Source: CALCMJ01 sp964475415
GTDB lineage: Bacteria > Bacteroidota > Bacteroidia > Chitinophagales > Saprospiraceae
Assembly (NCBI GenBank): GCA_964475415.1
Contig: CAYYWZ010000123.1
Coordinates: forward strand, 1 to 5,144
DNA: 5,144 nucleotides
Direction: 5' to 3'
Shown piece after piece: positions 1 to 5,144 of the stretch. Position 1 is the stretch's first letter. The number at the start of each line of letters is the position of its first letter. A program made the position numbers and the translations under genes. A model generated the notes under the pieces. The model saw nothing but the letters and a program-made list of their open reading frames with translations, was not told the DNA's origin and did not search any database.

Positions 1-30
1 AATCCTAATATGATCAGTATCTATAAAGTT

Positions 31-160
31 GGTACCGAAAGATGCCTCGCGTTAAGGATAGTAGATAGAGCTCGGAATGCAATGTAGAGCTAGTGCGCAG
101 CACCACAACGAACGTGGAGTATCGGATAGCCTGACCCCGAAGTATGAGGGGAAACGCCCA
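31..160 (+). ncRNA. Candidate structured RNA or dispersed element, flavobacterial type
   Basis: This stretch is clearly GC-richer than its surroundings and contains several short hairpins in a row: GTGC (93-96) with GCAC (100-103), CCAC (103-106) with GTGG (114-117), and CCCC (135-138) with GGGG (148-151). The first two share base 103, so they may be alternatives. A short direct repeat, TAGAGCT, occurs at 66-72 and 85-91. The right part has the pattern GGATAGCCTGA (124-134), a hairpin, then ACGCCC (154-159). I recall this kind of pattern, GGATAGCCCGAC-hairpin-GCACGCCC, as frequent in intergenic regions of Flavobacteriia. It may correspond to the Rfam Flavo-1 family, but I cannot verify that from here. 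The orientation is assigned from this remembered pattern. It lies 3' of the desaturase and probably 3' of a gene beyond the left edge. Its ends are approximate. It could also be a transcription-terminating or repeat element rather than a stable RNA. Confidence 0.4.
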
Positions 161-194
161 AATAATAACAAAAATAATTAGACTAATCTAGGCG

Positions 195-1220
195 CTACGA
201 AACAGCGACTTTGCTTTCCTTCATATCTCGCTGATTGTAGAAATCTTGCTCTCCTTTAGTAACTTTGATTCCACCTCGATTGTTCCTGAGTGTTCTAGAG
301 TACAAGGAAAGATTACTATCCCACAACCAATGAAATAATAACTTAGTCCAGCTCGTATGGTAGACTAGCGTGTTGTAATATTCCGGAGCAATTTCTCTGA
401 TCTTAGGTAGATTATTCCACGGTACAAAAGAGAAATCGTGATGCTCATTGTGATAACCCACATTGAACGCCAGCTTATTCAGCGGACCATAATAAGAATA
501 GGTTTCCTGAGGTGCAGCAACTAGATAATGTTCTTGTATCCAACGGGCACCTAGGGGATGTAAGCCTACCGAAAAGAAAAAAGAAAATACAAGGTACAAA
601 AATGAAGTCCAGCCAAAAGTCATTACTAATAACACATCGAAAAGAAGTACCGTTATGAGATTAATCCATGTCCACTTAGAACTAAATTCTATCTCCTTAA
701 ATCTTGCTGTTCTCGAGAGCTGAAAAAGAGGAAATAACAACAACCAAAGCGCCTTACCAAATATACTATTACCAATAAGCTTCGCTTCTAGTCTACCAGG
801 TAGATCCGCATCTAGATCATGATTTCCCTGATATGCATGATGCTTAAGATGGTATTTTCTGAATTCTATAGAACTAGGAAATGCATTAGGCAAATCGCAT
901 AATATACCTGCCCAAAGATTATACAGCTTTTTCTTGAAAACCATATTATGAGTACACTCATGTATCAATACAAAAAGCGCATGGTTAGCAAAAGCACCGA
1001 TACAAAATCCAGCGATAAGAGCGATATACCAAGCCTGAGATTGAAGTAAAATAGCTATTGCAATCTGCATAGCCACTATAGCTACGATGTAATAGATCGT
1101 ATTGACATTTCTACCCATCAGTTTTTTGATCTCAGGATATTTCTTGATAATCTCCTTAGTCCTCTGTATATGAGGCTCTTCCGTATTGGAATAGTAAAAA
1201 TCTAATTTCTTAGCTGACAT
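195..1220 (-). CDS. Sphingolipid delta-4 (dihydroceramide) desaturase-like membrane protein
   Basis: This 341-residue integral membrane desaturase has the three histidine boxes of the fatty-acid desaturase superfamily: HECTH (87-91), HLKHH (124-128) and HNEHH (257-261), which ligate a di-iron centre. It is unusually close to animal DEGS1. The N-terminus has the EPH...KYPEIKKLM block (25-35), as in the Lipid_DES region that marks sphingolipid delta-4 desaturases, and the C-terminal half has ETYSYYGPLN (239-248) followed by NVGYHNEHHDF (253-263). The length is close to that of DEGS1 (about 323). Hydrophobic segments lie near residues 42-60, 64-83, 157-168 and 185-216. By family, it would introduce a 4,5-trans double bond, or a hydroxyl, into the long-chain base of dihydroceramide, using O2 and an electron donor. 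Many Bacteroidota make sphingolipids, so a substrate is plausible, but no other sphingolipid gene is in view. Bacterial members are usually annotated only as fatty acid desaturase. The family is sure; the exact substrate is an inference. It is divergently transcribed from miaB. Confidence 0.9.
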   Translation of the reverse strand: MSAKKLDFYYSNTEEPHIQRTKEIIKKYPEIKKLMGRNVNTIYYIVAIVAMQIAIAILLQSQAWYIALIAGFCIGAFANHALFVLIHECTHNMVFKKKLYNLWAGILCDLPNAFPSSIEFRKYHLKHHAYQGNHDLDADLPGRLEAKLIGNSIFGKALWLLLFPLFQLSRTARFKEIEFSSKWTWINLITVLLFDVLLVMTFGWTSFLYLVFSFFFSVGLHPLGARWIQEHYLVAAPQETYSYYGPLNKLAFNVGYHNEHHDFSFVPWNNLPKIREIAPEYYNTLVYHTSWTKLLFHWLWDSNLSLYSRTLRNNRGGIKVTKGEQDFYNQRDMKESKVAVS

Positions 1221-1245
1221 AATCTATTTGTTAGTAAAATCACCG

Positions 1246-1253
1246 CAAAAATA
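1246..1253 (-). promoter_or_regulatory. Putative -7 element for the desaturase
   Basis: Read on the minus strand, the bases spell TATTTTTG, a full match to the Bacteroidota -7 consensus TAnnTTTG. The element ends 25 bases before the desaturase ATG, leaving a short leader. No TTG lies at the usual 17-23 bp upstream; the nearest one, at 1268-1266, is only 12 bp away. The promoter is therefore incomplete as read, and the call is tentative. Confidence 0.4.
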
Positions 1254-1312
1254 ATCTTTAGTTACCAATCTATTAGAATCTTCTAGGATGAAAATATCTA
1301 AATACGTCGATA

Positions 1313-1340
1313 TTGGCCTTTTCTAATTATATATGGCCAA
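1313..1340. repeat. Inverted repeat TTGGCC / GGCCAA in the divergent promoter region
   Basis: TTGGCC (1313-1318) and GGCCAA (1335-1340) are perfect 6-base arms around a 16-base AT-rich spacer. The repeat stands between the desaturase promoter region and the miaB promoter, where an operator for either gene would be expected. GGCC is rare in this AT-rich spacer, which makes the pair stand out. Short arms like these can arise by chance, and no regulator can be named. Confidence 0.3.
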
Positions 1341-1414
1341 ACAGTTCAAAGATAGAATATGTTTATACGTTTCTCCCTAATAGATCGATATATATAAAGA
1401 TTAGTACTGCCATA

Positions 1415-1445
1415 TTGTCATTGACCTAAGAATATTGTATCTTTG
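1415..1445 (+). promoter_or_regulatory. Bacteroidota-type promoter of the miaB operon
   Basis: TTG (1415-1417) is followed after 20 bp by TATCTTTG (1438-1445), matching the Bacteroidota housekeeping promoter (TTG near -33, TAnnTTTG near -7). Transcription would begin around 1450-1454, giving a leader of about 20 bases before the miaB ATG at 1472. The leader is A-rich with no Shine-Dalgarno sequence, as is normal in this phylum. No terminator is seen inside the following gene cluster, so this promoter probably serves miaB, the regulator and lptE. Confidence 0.7.
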
Positions 1446-1471
1446 CGCTTGCATAAAAAATAAGTGAATAC

Positions 1472-2908
1472 ATGTATAATGAGAATCCTACAATTCCTGC
1501 TGAGGAGAAAAAAATAGATGAGTCTAAACAGGGCGAAGCTATTACTTATGGGGAACAGATCCCTGAGGGTGCCTCTAAGTTCTATATAGAATCGTATGGA
1601 TGTCAAATGAATTTTAGTGATTCAGAGATTGTGGCTTCTATACTAGCTAAGAGTGGTTACTACCCTACTAGAAATATGGAAGATTCGGATCTGATTCTTA
1701 TTAACACTTGTTCTATAAGGGAGAAAGCGGAAGCTACCGTCAGAAGGAGGTTAACAGAATTCAATAAAGTGAAAAGAAAAAAACCTGGTACGCTGATAGG
1801 TGTCCTAGGTTGCATGGCCGAACGACTCAAAGGTAAATTTCTAGATGAAGAAAAACTAGTAGATATAGTGGTAGGTCCTGATGCTTACAGAGATCTACCC
1901 ACACTGGTTGCCAGTGCATCCGATGGAGAGAAGGGCTTGAATGTCCTTCTATCAAGGGAAGAAACTTATGCGGATGTTGCTCCACTTAGATTAGGTAGCA
2001 ATGGCGTATCTGCTTTTATTTCTATTATGAGAGGTTGTGATAACATGTGCTCTTTCTGTGTAGTACCTTTTACTAGAGGTAGAGAGCGAAGTAGAGATCC
2101 ATTCACCATTATCTCGGAGGCTCAAGATCTGTATGATAGAGGTTACAGAGAGGTAACTCTACTAGGACAAAATGTAGATTCTTATAAATGGAAAAATCCA
2201 GAGTCAGGAGAACTTGTCAATTTTGCTACCCTCCTTATAATGGTAGCCAATGTGCACCCTGACTTAAGAGTTAGGTTTATGACTTCTCATCCTAAGGATA
2301 TCAATGATGATGTACTATACGCGATAAGAGATTACGAAAATATATGTAACTATATCCATCTGCCTGTACAATCAGGAAATAGTAGAGTGCTTAAGCTTAT
2401 GAATAGAACCTACGACAGACCATGGTATGATGCTAAGGTCGATAGAATCTATGAGATCATTCCAGATTGCGCTATCTCTTCTGATATCATAACTGGGTTC
2501 TGTACTGAAACTGTAGAAGAACACCTAGAATCTCTAGAAGTCATCAAAAGATCAAAATACTGCATGTCCTACATGTTTTTCTATTCGGAAAGACCAGGAA
2601 CATTAGCAGCAAGAAAATACGAAGATGATATCCCGCTAGAGGAAAAGAAAAGAAGACTGAGTGAGGTTGTAGATGTGCAAATGGATGTTTCTTTACAGCA
2701 TAACCTTAAGGATGTAGGAAAAACATTCAAAGTACTTATAGAAGGAGATTCTAAAAAATCTGATAAAGATTTCAAGGGTAGAAACAGTCAGAACAAAATG
2801 ATCATCTTTCCTAAAAAAGAAAATCTCAAGGCGGGCGACTATGTCAATGTAAATATAACTGAAGTAACAAGAGTAACGCTTAAAGGAAATATAGTAGAAA
2901 CCGTTTAA
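1472..2908 (+). CDS. miaB: tRNA-2-methylthio-N6-dimethylallyladenosine synthase MiaB
   Basis: MiaB is a cytosolic radical-SAM enzyme that adds a methylthio group to C2 of N6-isopentenyladenosine at position 37 of tRNAs reading UNN codons, which improves decoding. All expected parts are present in 478 residues. An N-terminal methylthiotransferase (UPF0004) domain starts at FYIESYGCQMN with cluster cysteines C44, C80 and C114. A radical-SAM domain carries CxxxCxxC as C189, C193 and C196 inside RGCDNMCSFC, with FMTSHPKD at 269-276. A C-terminal TRAM RNA-binding domain spans roughly 415-477 and includes GRNSQNKMIIFPK (436-448). These motifs fit MiaB better than RimO or MtaB. The N-terminal 36 residues before the first domain are long, polar and probably disordered; such extensions occur in Bacteroidota MiaB. 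The start is supported by a promoter ending 26 bases upstream. Its TAA overlaps the next gene's ATG by one base (TAATG), implying translational coupling. Confidence 0.97.
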   Translation: MYNENPTIPAEEKKIDESKQGEAITYGEQIPEGASKFYIESYGCQMNFSDSEIVASILAKSGYYPTRNMEDSDLILINTCSIREKAEATVRRRLTEFNKVKRKKPGTLIGVLGCMAERLKGKFLDEEKLVDIVVGPDAYRDLPTLVASASDGEKGLNVLLSREETYADVAPLRLGSNGVSAFISIMRGCDNMCSFCVVPFTRGRERSRDPFTIISEAQDLYDRGYREVTLLGQNVDSYKWKNPESGELVNFATLLIMVANVHPDLRVRFMTSHPKDINDDVLYAIRDYENICNYIHLPVQSGNSRVLKLMNRTYDRPWYDAKVDRIYEIIPDCAISSDIITGFCTETVEEHLESLEVIKRSKYCMSYMFFYSERPGTLAARKYEDDIPLEEKKRRLSEVVDVQMDVSLQHNLKDVGKTFKVLIEGDSKKSDKDFKGRNSQNKMIIFPKKENLKAGDYVNVNITEVTRVTLKGNIVETV

Positions 2909-4176
2909 TGAATATACAAAGCCTAAAACAAAGATTCGGAATAGTAGGCAGATCTGAAAAGCTAGATCGTGGCCTCAGCACTGCAGCACGTGTAGCCAAT
3001 ACAGATCTAACTGTACTCATCACAGGAGAAAGTGGTGTAGGAAAGGACATCTTTTTTAGGATTATACATGAGCTGAGTAAAAGAAAGCACAACAAGTTCA
3101 TAGGTATCAATTGTGGAGCGATCCCAGAAGGAACCATCAACTCTGAATTATTCGGTCATGAAAAAGGAGCTTTTACAGGAGCTTCTACAGAAAGAAAAGG
3201 TTATTTCGAAACCGTCTCTGGTGGAACTATATTCCTAGATGAGATAGGAGAAATGCCGCTAGATACTCAGGCATACCTGCTAAGAGTTTTAGAGAGTGGA
3301 GAATTCCTGCGCGTAGGCTCCTCTAAGGTCCTTAGGTCAGATGTACGTATTATAGCTGCTACCAATGTGAATCTAGAAGATAAAATACAGAAAGGTAAAT
3401 TCAGAGAAGATCTATATTACAGGCTGAACACTGTTCCTATACATATTCCATCCCTACAAGAGAGAAGAGAAGACATTCCTATTCTATTCAGAAAATTTGC
3501 TGTAGATATAGCGGAGCAGTATAAGATGGACCCGGTGCAACTGACAGAAGAAGCTAGAGCGCTAATTGTAAATTATAGATGGCGAGGAAACATACGAGAG
3601 CTAAAAAATCTTGTAGAGCAAATTTCTGTATTGTCAGATAAGAAAATAATGACGGCAGAACTATTGCTAGACTATGCACCTAAGTTATTACAAAGAAATC
3701 TACCCTCTCAGGTCAGTAGTGCAGGAGAAAAATCATCAATAGAAGAGAGAGAAATATTATACAAGTTTCTTTTTGAAATGAAAAATGATCTCAACGATCT
3801 CAAGTCGCTAGTATACGAGATGATGAGAACCAATAATCTTGATTTCCCTTCCCTTGCAAAATCTAGTTCTGAAGACATCATCTTTCCTTCTGAATTATCT
3901 AGATATGATAATCGTAAATCTTATAACAAAGATTATCATACAGATGAGGACAGTCACGATTCTAAGCCTGTTATACTAGCTCCAGATGATGATCGCTATG
4001 CGCAGACTGAAGTACTAGAAGAAAGTCTATCCCTAGACGAAAAAACTAAGGAGCTTATCATAAAAGCACTGGAAAAACATAAAGGAAAAAGAAAAGATGC
4101 TGCAGAAGATCTCGGAATTTCGGAGCGTACACTTTATAGGAAAATTAAAGAATATGAGATCGCAGAAATACGTTAG
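2908..4176 (+). CDS. Sigma-54-dependent enhancer-binding regulator (NtrC/Fis family), no sensory domain
   Basis: This bacterial enhancer-binding protein would use ATP to open promoters held by sigma-54 RNA polymerase. The AAA+ domain starts almost at the N-terminus and runs to about residue 240: Walker A GESGVGKD (40-47), the sigma-54-contacting GAFTGA loop (87-92), Walker B GGTIFLDEIG (105-114), AATN (150-153), the arginine-finger region REDLYYRLN (166-174), and sensor II WRGNIRELKN (225-234). A Fis-type helix-turn-helix lies at the C-terminus (about 380-416, with RKDAAEDLGISERTLYRKI). There is no receiver, GAF or PAS domain in front, so the usual signal input is absent. Instead, about 110 residues separate AAA+ from the helix-turn-helix: a probable helical or coiled stretch (278-308) and then an acidic, Ser/Asp-rich segment (318-375) that looks disordered. 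Both ATPase and GAFTGA motifs are intact, so it should be active. Targets are unknown. It is co-transcribed with miaB and lptE, and from memory this neighbourhood is common in Bacteroidota. Confidence 0.92.
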   Translation: MNIQSLKQRFGIVGRSEKLDRGLSTAARVANTDLTVLITGESGVGKDIFFRIIHELSKRKHNKFIGINCGAIPEGTINSELFGHEKGAFTGASTERKGYFETVSGGTIFLDEIGEMPLDTQAYLLRVLESGEFLRVGSSKVLRSDVRIIAATNVNLEDKIQKGKFREDLYYRLNTVPIHIPSLQERREDIPILFRKFAVDIAEQYKMDPVQLTEEARALIVNYRWRGNIRELKNLVEQISVLSDKKIMTAELLLDYAPKLLQRNLPSQVSSAGEKSSIEEREILYKFLFEMKNDLNDLKSLVYEMMRTNNLDFPSLAKSSSEDIIFPSELSRYDNRKSYNKDYHTDEDSHDSKPVILAPDDDRYAQTEVLEESLSLDEKTKELIIKALEKHKGKRKDAAEDLGISERTLYRKIKEYEIAEIR

Positions 4177-4182
4177 ATAATA

Positions 4183-4695
4183 GTGAAAAAGATCCGATAC
4201 TATATAATCATACTCTGTTTTCTTGTTTTAGAATCCTGTTTTTCGTTTAAATATTCGTTTAAAGGAATATCTATTCCTACTGATGTAAAAACATTCTATA
4301 TAGAAAATGTAAAAGTAGATAGTAGAGTTAATGCTCCCGCTAATATTGGTTTAGATTTTTTCGAAGCGCTACAAGCTAGAATTACAAATGAATCTAAATT
4401 AAAATTTGTCGAAACAGATCCTGATCTTAACTTTATCGTAACGATCAGTAATTTTTCATTGAACCAAGCAGCTCCGCAAGAAGGAAATACGACAGCGCTA
4501 AACAGGTTAGAAATAAGTGTAAAAATTGCAATGGAGAACGCAAAACATGAAGAAGAAAGCTGGAATAAAAACTATACGGATTTTCAAGATTTTGATAGCA
4601 CTCAGGACTTATTTTCAGTTCAAGATGAACTTATAGCAACGATTTTTGAAGAAATGACTGAGAGAATATTCAACGATTCTTTTACAAACTGGTAA
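4183..4695 (+). CDS. lptE: LptE-like outer-membrane lipoprotein (LPS assembly)
   Basis: This 170-residue lipoprotein resembles the LptE family of Bacteroidota. LptE plugs the LptD beta-barrel and helps insert lipopolysaccharide into the outer leaflet. The signal peptide has a basic start (KKIR), a hydrophobic core (residues 6-16) and a lipobox LESC with the acylated cysteine at 19. Glutamate before the last serine is not a favoured lipobox residue, but the arrangement is otherwise normal. The mature part is short and ends in RIFNDSFTNW, close to the ending I recall for flavobacterial LptE, and the central block ALNRLEIS (105-112) also fits. No lysine/aspartate-rich surface-export signal follows the cysteine, consistent with a periplasm-facing lipoprotein. 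The GTG start lies six bases after the regulator's TAG; no other start between that stop and the signal peptide is possible in this frame. It is translationally close-coupled to the regulator. LptE sequences diverge widely, so the call rests on architecture, ending and context. Confidence 0.8.
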   Translation: MKKIRYYIIILCFLVLESCFSFKYSFKGISIPTDVKTFYIENVKVDSRVNAPANIGLDFFEALQARITNESKLKFVETDPDLNFIVTISNFSLNQAAPQEGNTTALNRLEISVKIAMENAKHEEESWNKNYTDFQDFDSTQDLFSVQDELIATIFEEMTERIFNDSFTNW

Positions 4696-4725
4696 GATAT
4701 TAGCATTAGCTTTATTATTTTGAAG

Positions 4726-4750
4726 CTTCTTAACAGAAAGATTTTTTTTA
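4726..4750 (+). terminator. Weak possible terminator after lptE
   Basis: A small hairpin, TTCT (4727-4730) with AGAA (4735-4738) around a four-base loop, stands a few bases before a run of eight T (4742-4749). One more C-G pair is possible with a bulge. The stem is short and AT-rich, so termination would be inefficient at best. It would partly separate the miaB-regulator-lptE unit from the gene starting at 4821. Confidence 0.25.
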
Positions 4751-4820
4751 TCTGTCCATATAAGTGTACTAAAAAACTAAAATATTACATAGACAAGATA
4801 TCAACGCAATACGATAAAAG

Positions 4821-5144
4821 ATGAACTCAGAAGACAAGAAAGACTACGTATACGATACGAAAACGGGTCAAAAAGTTACCTTAGAAAAAAACGCGGTTTT
4901 TATAGGAAGTATATCTGATGAAGATATTACGAATAAGAAAACCAAGTCAAAGAAAGCCAAAGCTAAGAAGGCGAAAAAGAAAGCCAAAAAATCGAAAACT
5001 GCCTTTCTAAAAGAAGGAGGAGGATTGTCTACACTTAATAAGATCGGGAACTCCTCCCCAAAGAAAAAAGTAGGTAGACCAAAAAAATCTGAATCATCTA
5101 AGTCAATCGCACCTAAAAGAAAAGTAAGCAAGACAAAAACAACT
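4821..5144 (+). CDS. Lysine-rich AT-hook / histone-H1-like protein, cut by the right edge
   Basis: An open frame starts at ATG 4821 behind the A-rich leader ACGATAAAAG and remains open for 108 codons to the window edge, so its C-terminus is missing. Residues 1-36 form an ordinary mixed-charge segment with VYDTKTGQKVTLEKNAVFIG near the start. Residues 39-59 are almost pure Lys/Ala/Ser (KKAKAKKAKKKAKK at 44-57), like the tails of histone H1 and bacterial H1-like proteins. Residues 81-89, KKKVGRPKK, contain the GRP core of an AT-hook, a minor-groove binder for AT-rich DNA. The rest is Lys/Ser-rich and probably disordered. The likely role is DNA or nucleic-acid binding, but this is inferred from composition and the motif; I recognise no named family. 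The lysine-coding A-rich composition also makes spurious frames on the other strand. A 125-bp gap and a weak terminator separate it from lptE; no clear TAnnTTTG promoter is seen in the gap, so it may be read through from the miaB promoter. Confidence 0.7.
   Translation, partial: MNSEDKKDYVYDTKTGQKVTLEKNAVFIGSISDEDITNKKTKSKKAKAKKAKKKAKKSKTAFLKEGGGLSTLNKIGNSSPKKKVGRPKKSESSKSIAPKRKVSKTKTT

Noticed and set aside
1..87. Open frame from the left edge to TAG at 85-87 that could be the end of a gene
   Set aside because: It is only 28 codons, resembles no family I recognise, and most of it overlaps the structured GC-rich element. A gene tail here cannot be excluded, but it is not supported.
177..191. 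Small palindrome TAGACTAATCTA as terminator for the desaturase
   Set aside because: The stem is four base pairs with no GC-rich part and only a broken T-run after it on the minus strand, too weak to call.
1418..1606. Minus-strand frame of 62 codons over the miaB promoter and start
   Set aside because: It covers the miaB promoter and N-terminus antisense, has no start context and looks like no known protein.
2581..2775. Minus-strand frame of 64 codons inside miaB
   Set aside because: It is a Ser/Leu-rich shadow of the miaB coding sequence on the other strand.
2880..3140. Minus-strand frame of 86 codons across the miaB/regulator junction
   Set aside because: It is antisense to the conserved Walker A region of the regulator and has no independent coding signs.
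4722..4729. GAAGCTTC palindrome as an operator
   Set aside because: It is a single 8-base palindrome with no second copy, expected by chance in AT-rich spacer.
4868..5131. Minus-strand frame of 87 codons, rich in Phe and Leu, resembling a membrane protein
   Set aside because: The Phe/Leu content is simply the complement of AAA/AAG lysine codons in the plus-strand gene. The plus-strand frame has a proper start and an AT-hook motif.

Overview
The window looks like chromosomal DNA of an AT-rich Bacteroidota bacterium, most likely of the Flavobacteriia or a close relative. The reasons are promoter sequences of the Bacteroidota type (TTG, about 20 bp, TAnnTTTG), starts with A-rich leaders instead of Shine-Dalgarno sequences, an LptE protein of the Bacteroidota type, and a GC-richer structured intergenic element near the left edge of a kind I recall from flavobacterial genomes. 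The class-level placement is an inference.

Layout. Positions 1-194 hold no supportable gene. They hold a block of small hairpins that may be a structured RNA or dispersed element. Positions 195-1220 (minus strand) encode a membrane di-iron desaturase that closely resembles eukaryotic sphingolipid delta-4 (dihydroceramide) desaturase. A 251-bp divergent intergenic region (1221-1471) carries a good Bacteroidota promoter for the rightward genes, a weaker -7 motif for the desaturase, and an inverted repeat centred on GGCC. Three tightly packed rightward genes follow: miaB (tRNA methylthiotransferase, 1472-2908), a sigma-54 enhancer-binding regulator without a sensory domain (2908-4176, overlapping miaB by one base), and an LptE-like outer-membrane lipoprotein (4183-4695, GTG start six bases after the regulator's stop). 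After a 125-bp gap, a lysine-rich protein with an AT-hook core begins at 4821 and runs off the right edge.

How the genes relate. miaB, the regulator and lptE form one probable transcription unit with translational coupling. From memory, the order miaB, sigma-54 regulator, LptE, often with secG and groES/groEL further on, is common in Bacteroidota, so most of this is ordinary core genome. The less ordinary parts are the eukaryote-like ceramide desaturase, the structured element at the left, the stand-alone regulator with its long linker, and the histone-H1-like/AT-hook protein at the right. I see no evidence of a new defence, mobile or CRISPR system.
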